DNA of 64,000 nucleotides from Gelidibacter gilvus (GTDB lineage: Bacteria > Bacteroidota > Bacteroidia > Flavobacteriales > Flavobacteriaceae): positions 1 to 64,000 of the forward strand of contig NZ_SDDZ01000006.1 in NCBI RefSeq assembly GCF_004115975.1, given 5' to 3'. Position numbers and translations under genes: made by a program. The notes under the pieces were generated by a model. The model was not told the DNA's origin and did no database searches. It worked only from the letters and a program-made list of their open reading frames with translations. Shown here piece by piece: positions 25,471-34,293 of the stretch (its first letter is position 1; every line of letters begins with the position of its first letter).

Positions 25471-26497
25471 CTTTATAGGTGCCGTGGGGTGGAATAAAAC
25501 TTTTTAAACTGACCTGTTCCAAAAATGCGTAATTCTCTCCACTACTGTAACCTGTATCGGCCACACAGTTCCGCCAGATTAATCCCGCTTGGTTCAATCT
25601 TGGCTTTAAACGTCCAACAATATCCTGTAAATATTGATTGTCCTTTTTATCGGCATGGCAGGCATGGATATCCGTGATGACATGGTGTCCTGTGTCAACG
25701 CTCAACTGGCTCATATAATTGAGCTTTCTCGCTTTTCCGGGTTTCACACTGATGCGCGCATCTGGATCCGTGGGACTGTAATGCGTTTTGTTGCTGGTAT
25801 ACTTACTGCCCTTGTTGCCTGCGCCCTGGCGCTGGTCCTGATCTTTCGCCCACTTCTTGTTACGGCTCTTTATCGCTCCCAGTTCTTGCCTGTTGGCACT
25901 GATTGTTTGCTGTTCTTTACTGGCCTTGTTCTCTTTGCTCTTTCGGATCGGAACTTCTTTATCCATGGCGCTTATGTGACGGATTTTCAACAAATGTGCG
26001 GCCAGATCTTCCTCGGGCACTTTCAGTTCCAGACTGTCCATTGAGGCATTGGCTTTTATTGGCGCAGAATCTATGGCCTGGGTGTGCCCACTTACCATGC
26101 CCTTTTGGATGCACATCTGAAGCACATTGGTAAAGACCTCCTCAAATATAAATTCGGGAAAAAGTTGGCGCGTGCGGCTTACCGTGGAGTGCCAGGGCAG
26201 TTCATCTTCCAAGTCGTAACCTATAAAAAACAGGATATCCAAACGCATGCTGCAATGTTGGATGAGTTTTCTGTCGCTGATGATGTTCTCTAGATAACCT
26301 ACCAGACACAGTTTGAAAAACACGATGGGATCAATACTTTTTTGACCAGAGGCACCGTAAAACGGTTCGGTCAATTTGTACAAATAATCTAAATCCAGTA
26401 CACTTTTGAGCTGTCGGTAAAAGTTGTGCTGTGGAACGCGTTCACTCAGCAAAAACTGCGTGAACAACTTTTCTTGATATGTCTTCTTGCCTTGCAT
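25328..26497 (-). CDS. IS1182-type transposase, N-terminal part (frameshifted)
   Basis: Residues 1 to about 370 of an IS1182-family transposase: FYGASGQKSIDPIVFFKLCLVGYLENI (DUF772 domain), DELPWHSTVSRTRQLFPE, AIDSAPIKANASMDSLE (first catalytic Asp), ARISVKPGKARKLNYMSQLSVDTGHHVITDI, and VADTGYSSGENYAFLEQ. After KGGPDGFEYNEEHDHYICPQGEIIPFKK the frame leaves the family at a run of seven A and ends 25 residues later. IS1182 elements do not normally need frameshifting, so this is either a decayed copy, a homopolymer error, or a case of slippage. The element's ends are not clear; 26551-26568 and 22285-22300 are weakly similar in inverted order and could be its termini, in which case the IS21 element is inserted within it. 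Confidence 0.85.
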   Translation of the reverse strand: MQGKKTYQEKLFTQFLLSERVPQHNFYRQLKSVLDLDYLYKLTEPFYGASGQKSIDPIVFFKLCLVGYLENIISDRKLIQHCSMRLDILFFIGYDLEDELPWHSTVSRTRQLFPEFIFEEVFTNVLQMCIQKGMVSGHTQAIDSAPIKANASMDSLELKVPEEDLAAHLLKIRHISAMDKEVPIRKSKENKASKEQQTISANRQELGAIKSRNKKWAKDQDQRQGAGNKGSKYTSNKTHYSPTDPDARISVKPGKARKLNYMSQLSVDTGHHVITDIHACHADKKDNQYLQDIVGRLKPRLNQAGLIWRNCVADTGYSSGENYAFLEQVSLKSFIPPHGTYKGGPDGFEYNEEHDHYICPQGEIIPFKKSQRLPNGNLEKRVPRFYISM

Positions 26498-26559
26498 ATC
26501 AACAAATTATGATTTTAATTGCCTGATAATGCATTATTAAATTAACTTTATCAACAGAG

Positions 26560-26700
26560 TTGTGCAACAGGCACACTGTGTAAAAATAATTGCTGGTTCT
26601 CGCCTACTTGGAAATTCCTGCGGAATTTCCACAGGCTCGGTCAATTTTTGTTATTTTAGGTGCTTAACCCACGCAACTATTCTTACACCAAACGGTTGCC
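26560..26700 (+). other. attC-like imperfect hairpin element A
   Basis: A 141-bp imperfect palindrome. The left arm (gcAAC..tgtgtaa.aata.ttgc, 26564-26592) pairs with the right arm (gcaactattcttacacc.., 26673-26697) so that AAC faces GTT, as in integron attC sites. In the middle a perfect 10-bp stem with loop tgc (26609-26631) is preceded by tcgcctact. The same organisation is found at 44119-44247, where the central stem differs at one pair by a compensating change. It lies between the IS1182 gene and the GAF gene; no cassette gene remains on its left side. Confidence 0.6.
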
Positions 26701-26791
26701 AGTAATGCGAAAATGAACATCTGCATTCAATAACTTAACGCAACAGTTTCTGCCATGGAAATCAACTTCTTAAAAAAATAGAGACAAACCA

Positions 26792-27316
26792 CTATCCATT
26801 TGAAAGATTATGTTGTATTTCCTGAACCATTAATCGAGATTGTAGTTTCAGGTCAAAATGATCCATCACAATTCTTGAAAGTTGTCTGAGCATTGACGAT
26901 TCCTTTACCGTCATGGTTCTGGGTTGTTGATCAATGATGCAAAAAGTCCCCAGAAAATATCCATCTAAAGTTTTAAGTGGTGCAGCAGCGTAAAACTGCA
27001 AGCCCATAAGACCAGATACTAATTGGTTGGCCATGGTTCTCGGGTCAAGTCTGGCGTTTTCAACGATATAGAGATCATCAGAAAGAATCGCCGAACTGCA
27101 CAATCCTGGAGATCGTGGTATCTCTTCAACATCAAGGCCATAAGAGGATTTAAACCAAATACGATCCGTATCTACAAGAGTGATAATCGATATAGGCACA
27201 TCAAAAATTTTGGTGGCTAATGAAGTCATTTCATCATAACAGCCATCTGCGGGGGTATCAAGAATACCATACTTATGTAAATTCTCAATTCTTCTTATTT
27301 CCGTTGTGTCTTCCAT
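26792..27316 (-). CDS. GAF-domain protein
   Basis: A 174-residue soluble protein that consists almost wholly of one GAF domain: NLHKYGILDTPADGCYDEMTSLATKIFDVPISIITLVD, RIWFKSSYGLDVEEIPRSPGLCSSAIL, then FYAAAPLKTLDGYFLGTFCIID. This short GAF form is usually found at the N-terminus of sensor kinases; here it stands alone and would act in signal binding, with no output domain. Its upstream region (27352-27560) is a diverged duplicate of the region upstream of the sensor kinase at 28244-30808, which hints that both genes are under the same control or came from one duplication. Confidence 0.88.
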   Translation of the reverse strand: MEDTTEIRRIENLHKYGILDTPADGCYDEMTSLATKIFDVPISIITLVDTDRIWFKSSYGLDVEEIPRSPGLCSSAILSDDLYIVENARLDPRTMANQLVSGLMGLQFYAAAPLKTLDGYFLGTFCIIDQQPRTMTVKESSMLRQLSRIVMDHFDLKLQSRLMVQEIQHNLSNG

Positions 27317-27351
27317 TGTTGTATAGAGAAATAATTAATTAGCAGTTTTAG

Positions 27352-27560
27352 AAAGTTCTTTTAAATCATTGCTTAATTGGTCGTCAATAATTTATTTCAT
27401 TTCAGGATCCTATCATTAATTGATTGGGGATATCACGAATTTAAGAAATAATATTCTAATACAAAATTCCGCTCCGACCGTTTTGAATAAGAGATTTTAT
27501 TTAAATCAAACTCTCCCGGCTATTAATAGACAAATGTCCTAACTACCAATCTATTCTTGC
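27352..27560. repeat. Diverged ~200-bp direct repeat, copy 1 (upstream of GAF gene)
   Basis: Aligns with 31125-31340. Shared blocks include gttcttttaaatcatt.ctta, aattgattgg and cacgaatttaagaaataat, followed by interrupted matches through gataagaga. Each copy lies upstream of a minus-strand gene, this one upstream of the GAF gene. Between this copy and the response regulator (27560-27823) is a gene-free stretch with three loose copies of a catgtgt(t/a)gg motif at about 27710-27760. Confidence 0.75.
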
Positions 27561-27823
27561 AATATAGTTCATATTTTATTAGGTCAGTCTTATCACATAA
27601 ATCCGGGATCATCAATTTCAAGAACGGTGCTATCATCCTGATAATTTCTGGCACTTGACTATATATTATCAATGGGTTCAGTTACCCGACCGCTTAGGTG
27701 TCCATTAACCATGTGTAGGTGTCAGATAAGCATGTGTTGGCAAGAAACAACCATGTGTTGGCAGGAAAACCCTGCACTGTCTCGCTTTGTGGAATCTTTC
27801 TCTGATACCAGTCACGTCCTATG

Positions 27824-28231
27824 TTATAAGTAATCCTGAAAATGTTGCTGTAACATTTCACTCAACAATTCTTTCGTCAACGGTTTTGTTGTAAAGCCAG
27901 TTACTTCTTGTATTTCCATCGCCTTTTTTACATAATCTGGATCCGCCGAGGTTGTCAAAATCATAATAACGACTTTTGCCTTCTGTACATTACTTAAGTC
28001 TTTATATTGTTCTAAAAATTCCCATCCATTCATTTTAGGCATGTTGATGTCTAAAAATATGATGTCGGGTGGCGTTTGATGCTCCTTCTTCAGATACGCT
28101 AACGCTTCAATGCCGTTCATTGCAACTTCGATCTTATTGACAATATTCATTTCATTGATAATGATTTGGTGGAAAAAATTATCATCATCGTCATCATCAA
28201 CTAATAATATGCAGTTTAGTTTCTTTTTCAT
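27824..28231 (-). CDS. Single-domain response regulator
   Basis: A 135-residue CheY-like receiver of the cyanobacterial-phytochrome (Rcp1) type: acidic pocket VDDDDDD (residues 11-17), phospho-acceptor Asp61 in DIIFLDINMPKMNGWEFL, Thr in MILTTSADP and Lys in GFTTKPLTKE. No output domain. It starts 12 bp downstream of the sensor kinase gene on the same strand, so it is most likely the kinase's phosphorylation partner in a relay. Confidence 0.92.
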   Translation of the reverse strand: MKKKLNCILLVDDDDDDNFFHQIIINEMNIVNKIEVAMNGIEALAYLKKEHQTPPDIIFLDINMPKMNGWEFLEQYKDLSNVQKAKVVIMILTTSADPDYVKKAMEIQEVTGFTTKPLTKELLSEMLQQHFQDYL

Positions 28232-28243
28232 AGTAAGTCTGTT

Positions 28244-30808
28244 TTAAACTTTTGGTATGGTAAAATAAAATGTGCTTCCTTTACCGAATTCAGATTCCAC
28301 CCATATAGTGCCGCCATGCAATTCGATAATTTTTTTGCACAAAGATAGTCCTATTCCTGTACCTTCATATGCCGTGCGTGTATGCAGGCGCTGAAAAATT
28401 ATAAATATTCTGTCGTAATAATCTTTCTCAATCCCAATACCGTTGTCTTTTATCTTGAAAAGAAAGTCTTTTGCTCTGTCCACTGCGGAGATATGTACAA
28501 CGGGCTGAACACCTTCTCTTCTAAATTTGACAGCATTGAGGATAAGGTTTTGAAAAACCATCGTTAAATTCCCGCTCACGATCACCGGTAGTTTTTCGAT
28601 AATGATCTCTGCACCACTTTCTCCGATAATCGCAGACAAATCCATTAATACTTGGCTCACTGCAATGTTACAATCTATTTCTGACTTGCTCATGTCGTTT
28701 CCAATTCTGGAATAGTTGAGCAGATCATAAATACGAATTGACATACGGTTTGCGCCTCCGGAAATCAGGCTCATGTAATGTTTCAAATCTTTGTCAGGAT
28801 AGGTCTCCAGTTTGGTGGCTAACAACTTTGAAAAGTTAGCAATGGTTCTTAAAGGTTCTTGCAAGTCGTGCGAAGCAGCATAAGCGAACTCTGCTAACTC
28901 TTTGTTTTTCATTTCTAATTCATTAGTATATTCATTTAGCTTATTTTCGACTTTTATACGCTCCGTAACATCCTGCGCTGTACCTATCATCTTAAAGATA
29001 TGCCCTTTTTTATTTAGGTAAACCTTTCCTCTTCCGTGAAGGGTTCGCTCCTGTCCACTAGGCAGAGTTATGCGGTGCAAAAAATCAAAAGGTTGATGGT
29101 CTTGATAAGCTTTTTGAACAATTTCGTTAACATTCTCTCTATCTTCAGGGTGAATATATTTCAAATAATTTTCGAAATTTGCTTCAAAATTGTCAGGTTT
29201 CAGACCGAATATTCTAAAAAGTTCGTCAGACCATTCAATCTTATTTTTACTAATATCCCAGTCCCAACTGCCGATATGAGCCAAATGCTGTGCATCCTTC
29301 AGTTTTTCTTCGCTTTGTTTTAATTGGCGCTCTGCTTGTTTCTCTTCTGTTACATCCTGTGCAGTACCTAACAAAATGCGGACACCATCTTCATCAAAAA
29401 CGGTATTTATTCTTTTATGAACAATTCGCTCAACACCATCTTCACGAATGATGCGATGATAGATATCGAAAATCTGCTGGTTATTAATTGCTTTTTCAAA
29501 CGCGTGCTTCACAAGCTGGTGATCATCCGGATGAATTAGTTTGAAAAAATTTTCGTAGGTTGGTTCTGTGGAAGCCGCATTCGTTCCGTAAATCCTATAC
29601 AGTTCGTCAGACCATTGAAAGAATTTATCCTCAATATAATATTCCCAACTGCCAATATGCGCATTTTTTTGTGCTTCGGCAAGGTTAAAATTTACTTTTT
29701 GAATTTGTTTTTTATTTGTTTCTGTTTCTTTTATAAAGGATTCAATTTCTTCGCTCATCGTATTTATTCCCACCGCAATGGAATCGAGTTCATCACCTCT
29801 ATCGCTGATGGCAAGCTTTTCAGAAAAATCCAATTGAGTGATTTTTATCAGGGCATCCATGATGCTCACAATTCTTCTTTCATTTTCTTGAATGAAAATT
29901 ATTTTAGATTCTAAATCCTGATCCGCTTTAATTTGTTTTTGAATGCTGTTGGACAATTCGGCAGTCATAGTATTGAACGAGTTCGCCAAATCACCTATCT
30001 CATCCCTTGAAAATACCTGTGCCCTTACGCCAAAATCTCTTTGAGCAACCCTTTCAGAAGCCATCTTGATTTCCTTTAATCCCCTTGTAATTCCTCTTAC
30101 AACAAAATAAGTGAGCAGCAGTCCACTGAACCCGACTGTGAAAGCTATGACGAGCAATATGGTTAAAATGACATTTTCAAGCCAGCGTGCCCCTTCTCCC
30201 AGCGTATAGGAAAAATCATCTTCCAGTTTGGTGAGTTTTTCATTGATTGGCTCTAGTTCTTCAATTATTGTATCCAATCTAGCTTTTGAGGGAGTTACTG
30301 AATCTATTTCTTTCTGTAATTTTTGGGCAATGGGTATCAACTTGAAAATTGTAGCATCTGCTTCTGACCAGATGTTAAATGCCTGACGGATATAAGAGAT
30401 GTCCTTGAATCTTCGAAACAAGTGTATCATTCCATTCACATCGTCAGGGTGGCTGCGTCCTTCGAGAAGCCCTTGTCGTGCAAGGTCTAAATCAGGATTG
30501 GTCTTCGATAGCTCCACTAATGTTTTGTGGTAGCCCATGGGGACTTTCATGAAATCATAAAATGCTTCTATATCTTCCACCTTATGACTTTGGTAATATT
30601 GCTGCAGATTATAAACCGCATCTTTCTGCGATTTAGACCATAAGCCTTCAGCGCCAACAAATGCCCTAACTGATGAAAATGTGTTAACAGCAAAAAAAAG
30701 AGTTACAAGTTCGATGATGATAAGAACGGCCATAATGCCCACCACAGAGTATAATTTGTGTGCAATGGAAACATTCTTGAACGATTTAAACGAATTGAAA
30801 GTAGCCAT
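28244..30808 (-). CDS. Multi-domain sensor histidine kinase (HAMP-PAS-PAS)
   Basis: An 854-residue membrane kinase. Domains in order: transmembrane helix 1 (about 20-42), an extracytoplasmic helical sensor of about 165 residues, helix 2 (VILTILLVIAFTVGFSGLLLTYFVV, about 213-237), HAMP (GLKEIKMASERVAQRDFGVRA), a coiled coil, two PAS/PAC units (AHIGSWEYYIEDKFFQWSDELYRIYG and AHIGSWDWDISKNKIEWSDELFRIFG), a HisKA domain with ASHDLQEPLRTI (His near residue 646) and a HATPase domain (NLILNAVKF, IKDNGIGIEKDYYDRIFIIFQRLH, GTGIGLSLCKKI). It is co-transcribed with the single receiver at 27824. The stimulus is unknown. Confidence 0.92.
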   Translation of the reverse strand: MATFNSFKSFKNVSIAHKLYSVVGIMAVLIIIELVTLFFAVNTFSSVRAFVGAEGLWSKSQKDAVYNLQQYYQSHKVEDIEAFYDFMKVPMGYHKTLVELSKTNPDLDLARQGLLEGRSHPDDVNGMIHLFRRFKDISYIRQAFNIWSEADATIFKLIPIAQKLQKEIDSVTPSKARLDTIIEELEPINEKLTKLEDDFSYTLGEGARWLENVILTILLVIAFTVGFSGLLLTYFVVRGITRGLKEIKMASERVAQRDFGVRAQVFSRDEIGDLANSFNTMTAELSNSIQKQIKADQDLESKIIFIQENERRIVSIMDALIKITQLDFSEKLAISDRGDELDSIAVGINTMSEEIESFIKETETNKKQIQKVNFNLAEAQKNAHIGSWEYYIEDKFFQWSDELYRIYGTNAASTEPTYENFFKLIHPDDHQLVKHAFEKAINNQQIFDIYHRIIREDGVERIVHKRINTVFDEDGVRILLGTAQDVTEEKQAERQLKQSEEKLKDAQHLAHIGSWDWDISKNKIEWSDELFRIFGLKPDNFEANFENYLKYIHPEDRENVNEIVQKAYQDHQPFDFLHRITLPSGQERTLHGRGKVYLNKKGHIFKMIGTAQDVTERIKVENKLNEYTNELEMKNKELAEFAYAASHDLQEPLRTIANFSKLLATKLETYPDKDLKHYMSLISGGANRMSIRIYDLLNYSRIGNDMSKSEIDCNIAVSQVLMDLSAIIGESGAEIIIEKLPVIVSGNLTMVFQNLILNAVKFRREGVQPVVHISAVDRAKDFLFKIKDNGIGIEKDYYDRIFIIFQRLHTRTAYEGTGIGLSLCKKIIELHGGTIWVESEFGKGSTFYFTIPKV

Positions 30809-31097
30809 AACTAATTAGAATTTATAGATATTGCCTCAAGCATTCTTCTGGCATTTTACGTCGCGAACATCGATTACATTTAGCGAATATATAAATTATT
30901 TCTTTTTACGGGAAGGTGGTAGTGTTTTTTCAGGCCTTGGCGGATTATTGTCTCTGTCTTTGCCTGACTTTTTTCATTCTTTTTTAGAAGGCAAATTCGG
31001 TGGTGTTGATTTATTTGCCATGATTTTGATTTTTAAAATTACAATTAAATTAAGATACTATTAAATGTTTAATTACAATTCATTTGACTAAATAAAG

Positions 31098-31122
31098 ATT
31101 GTTGGTGGAAAACACCAACAAT
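31098..31122. repeat. Perfect 10-bp-stem palindrome
   Basis: Arms attgttggtg/caccaacaat around gaaaa. A shorter form of the same text occurs at about 122-138, and a related, degenerate form at about 48719-48746. It lies near a decayed REP-associated transposase (31404-31745), whose intact relatives act on palindromes of this general type. Confidence 0.65.
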
Positions 31123-31124
31123 GG

Positions 31125-31340
31125 CAGAATGTTCTTTTAAATCATTACTTAAATGGTCGTAAATAAAATATTTCCTTTCAGGATTCCAGCATTAATTGAT
31201 TGGACATACCACGAATTTAAGAAATAATACTCGAATACAATATTCCTCTTCCGCCGTTTTGGATAAGAGACATTAATTAAATCGAACTCGCGTGGTAATA
31301 AGTTCATCTCTTAAATACAATCCGATTATGCAACATGGTT
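31125..31340. repeat. Diverged ~200-bp direct repeat, copy 2 (upstream of sensor kinase)
   Basis: Partner of 27352-27560, lying upstream of the large sensor kinase gene. Together the copies suggest that the GAF gene and the kinase gene once shared the same 5' context through duplication. The rest of the gap to 32106, apart from the transposase relic, is AT-rich and shows no gene. Confidence 0.75.
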
Positions 31341-31403
31341 GCTAAAATAGGTGTACTTTACTCGTTTTTCTCTGTAGATTTCACCCTTTTAAGACCTAAC
31401 TTG

Positions 31404-31745
31404 TCAAATCTTTTTCACGCCATTGTTGATATTTTTCACCACTACTCTTTCCTTGACCGGATTTCGATGAATGTTGTTGAGTTTCTCATCGATATTAACA
31501 TCAGAATATAAATCTACACCCAGCGCATTACGTTTCCAAAATGATATTTTTTATCACTAAAAATACCGCAATACCTCAGAATGTTTGGTTTCCACATCGC
31601 GTTTGATGCGTTGAATGCTAATCTTTATAAAACTTAATTGTGTGTGTTTTAAGACACTAGGAAGTCGGTTTCTCAATTTGATGAAGGTGGTTGTCAATTA
31701 AAACATAATCATAAAAAATATCGTGTAATTCTTTCACTAATTAAT
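31404..31745 (-). pseudogene. Decayed REP-associated (Y1/HUH) transposase
   Basis: On the minus strand, in broken frames, the sequence reads FYDYVLIDNHLHQIEKPTS (with the HxH of the HUH motif), then IKFYKISIQRIKRDVETKHS, and finally DEKLNNIHRNPVKERVVVKN. These match in order the motifs of RAYT/TnpA-REP transposases, where D-Y-V-xx-N-H-x-H and xxYIHNNPVK are diagnostic. Stops occur at several points and the N-terminus is not recognisable, so the gene is dead. Intact members move or maintain REP palindromes. Confidence 0.65.
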
Positions 31746-32106
31746 GCATGGACTCCATCTCAATCAACTAATAATATTCTAGTTAGAAGAGTTTTTTGAA
31801 ATTTTAATTTAATGTATCATTTCTTCAATAGTGAAAGTAATATTTTTAAAGTAAACCGTAAATTGATGTTCTAAAACCACTATTGGGTCTCTCTTTCAAT
31901 AATACGATGCTTACAGAACTAATGTTTAATAGGATTCACTTCATTTATCAAATTGTTTTGCTTTTTTTTTGATTGAAGATGTGCACACCCCAAAACCCAT
32001 TTTATTAAAATCTCAACTTTAAGAAATAATTTTTTTATTAACAATATTCTAGAAAGTTTTCACTAATTTTACGAGTGAAAATGTAATTAATTAATCATAT
32101 CTCCTA

Positions 32107-33708
32107 ATGATTCAAATTAAACAACTCCTCAGAACCCCATCTAATCTTTTCGTTCTCGTATGTTTCGCAACCTGTTGCTTTGCATGCGCTATTCCACACA
32201 CCTCTGTGCCTACGGGCATTTATCCAAAAATTCCACAAAAAATCCCCGCGCCTGACGCCTCCGCAGCCATCGTACCAGAGGGTTATAAAGTGGAGATATT
32301 TATGAAAGATTTAATATGGCCCACAAGTATTGAATTTGATGAAAGTGGAAACGTATATGTTGCTGAAGCCGGATATGTGTATGGAGATCTCGTGGCTCCT
32401 ACACCCATTTTTAAAATTAGCCTGGATGGAACTATCGTTCGGTTTGCGGAAGGGTTTATTGGACCTGTTACAGACCTGCTCTGGCACAACGATTTGCTAT
32501 ATGTTTCTCACAAAGGAAAAATCTCAACGGTGTCTCAAGCAGGCAACATTACAGATATTATTACCGATTTACCGAGTTACGGAGATCATCAAAACAATGG
32601 AATGAGTATCGGTCCTGATGGAAAATTATATTTTGGTCAAGGCACTGTTACAAACTCTGGCATTGTCGGTTTAGATAATGTGTATCCTTACGTATGGCTT
32701 ATGTTATATCCGGAAGAACATGACATTCCCGCTAAAGATATAAAATTAACCAATGAAAGTTTCTTGACGCCTCAAGCGAATAATGTACTTGCCAGACAGG
32801 GTAATCTGTTATCGTTTGGTAGCAATCTTACCTATGCTGTAACAAGTCTTTTTAACCGAAATAAAAATACATCCTTGCTTGTAAGAACTAGAGGCTTTAA
32901 CGCGTTTGGCGAAAAGTCCAAAACCATTAAGGGTCAAGTTAAGTCCAGTGGCACAATATTAAGAGCAAACCTTGATGGCTCCGGCCTTGAAGTCTATGCC
33001 TGGGGATTGCGTAATCCATTTGGAGTGGTTTGGGGAGCGGATGGTCAGCTGTATGTAACAGATAATGGTTATGATGCAAGAGGCAGTAGACCAATTGCGA
33101 ATGCAAAAGACAATATATTTCAAATCAAACAGGACGCATGGTATGGTTTTCCTGATTTCTCCAGCGGCATCCCTGTTACAGATCCACAATTCCGTTCCCA
33201 ACGCGGATCAAAAATCGAATTTTTAATGAAAGCTCATCCCGAGCTGGATATGCCCTGGATGACGCGGCCTGCAAACTCTGCAACCGCCAAATTTGATTTC
33301 AGTACAAACGATAGCTTCGGGTTTCAAGGACACATATTCCTGGCTGAATTCGGATCAGGCACCCCGGCAACTGGAGAAGCAAACTTTAGTGGTTATTCTG
33401 TGGTAAGAATTGATCCCGCCACAAAACAAGCGCAAGCTTTTTTGAGCACTAGAGCCACAGAGCAAGAACTGGAGTCGGGTGCAGTCGCTGGACCGAGACG
33501 GCCGGTTGAAGCAAAATTTTCCAGAAATGGAGAGGCTTTATATATTGTAGATATTGGAGTGATTGGTTTCGATCTTGCAGGTGCTGGGCCTTTTCCAAGC
33601 CCTGCACCGGGGACTGGCGTCATCTGGCGTATTACTAAAACAGGCAATAATGCAGCTGCACCTCCAGGCAATCTTTCTCCTATGCCTCCAAAAGCTAATT
33701 CAAATTAA
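32107..33708 (+). CDS. PQQ-dependent sugar dehydrogenase-like lipoprotein
   Basis: A 533-residue exported lipoprotein: the signal sequence ends LFVLVCFATCCFACA, with the lipid-carrying Cys at about residue 30. The body is a six-bladed propeller of the glucose/sorbosone dehydrogenase type: GYKVEIFMKDLIWPTSIEFDESGNVYVAEAG, NNGMSIGPDGKLYFGQG, VYAWGLRNPFGVVWGADGQLYVTDNGYD and WYGFPDFSSG. The family oxidises sugars or related alcohols with PQQ and calcium in the periplasm; whether this member binds PQQ is not certain. It precedes a TMEM220-like protein and a TonB receptor on the same strand. Confidence 0.8.
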   Translation: MIQIKQLLRTPSNLFVLVCFATCCFACAIPHTSVPTGIYPKIPQKIPAPDASAAIVPEGYKVEIFMKDLIWPTSIEFDESGNVYVAEAGYVYGDLVAPTPIFKISLDGTIVRFAEGFIGPVTDLLWHNDLLYVSHKGKISTVSQAGNITDIITDLPSYGDHQNNGMSIGPDGKLYFGQGTVTNSGIVGLDNVYPYVWLMLYPEEHDIPAKDIKLTNESFLTPQANNVLARQGNLLSFGSNLTYAVTSLFNRNKNTSLLVRTRGFNAFGEKSKTIKGQVKSSGTILRANLDGSGLEVYAWGLRNPFGVVWGADGQLYVTDNGYDARGSRPIANAKDNIFQIKQDAWYGFPDFSSGIPVTDPQFRSQRGSKIEFLMKAHPELDMPWMTRPANSATAKFDFSTNDSFGFQGHIFLAEFGSGTPATGEANFSGYSVVRIDPATKQAQAFLSTRATEQELESGAVAGPRRPVEAKFSRNGEALYIVDIGVIGFDLAGAGPFPSPAPGTGVIWRITKTGNNAAAPPGNLSPMPPKANSN

Positions 33709-33859
33709 ATGTCATCTGTATAATTATGCAATTTTCGAGAGCCATATAACATAGGTGTTCTTTTTTGTTCTATGGTCTCTCTCATATTCATTTTTAAAGG
33801 TAAATCCCCAAATCTACTCATAACTCACAACTCATAACTGATAACAGATAACCGTTTTA

Positions 33860-34261
33860 ATGAAATTGTTCAATATCATTTGTATCATACTCTTCATTAT
33901 TTCGGCAGCGCTTCAATATAACGACACAGATCCTTATTTGTGGATGCCTATATATTTATACGGGGCAGTTTTGTGTTATAGTGCCTTAAAAGGGAACTAT
34001 AATTCCAATCTCTACATGCTGGGGCTCGTTGTCTATTCATCCTATGGGTTATACTTATTTTTTGCCAGTGACGGCGTGTTAAGTTGGATAAAACAACCTG
34101 ATTCTGAAAGCATTGTTCAATCTATGGATTCCCGAAAACCGTGGATTGAAGAAACAAGAGAGTTTTTTGGATTGGTAATTTTAATTTTTGTTTTGATAAT
34201 AAATAGGGCTTGGTTTTCCAAAAAACCGAATGAGCCTAAAGAGCGTCTGCTTCAGAAATGA
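33860..34261 (+). CDS. Transmembrane-220 family protein
   Basis: A 133-residue membrane protein with four hydrophobic segments. The blocks ALQYNDTDPYLWMPIYLYGAVLC and WIEETREFFGLVILIFVLIINR are the signature of the TMEM220 family found across Bacteroidota. Function unknown. It starts 150 bp after the propeller gene and ends 32 bp before the TonB receptor gene, with which it probably shares a transcript. Confidence 0.85.
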   Translation: MKLFNIICIILFIISAALQYNDTDPYLWMPIYLYGAVLCYSALKGNYNSNLYMLGLVVYSSYGLYLFFASDGVLSWIKQPDSESIVQSMDSRKPWIEETREFFGLVILIFVLIINRAWFSKKPNEPKERLLQK

Positions 34262-34293
34262 TTTAGTATAAGAAAACTTAAAATGGGAAGATT

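Noticed and set aside
30831-31064. Plus-strand ORF of 77 codons upstream of the sensor kinase
   Set aside because: Low-complexity Phe/Leu-rich frame in an AT-rich region with no family; more likely chance.
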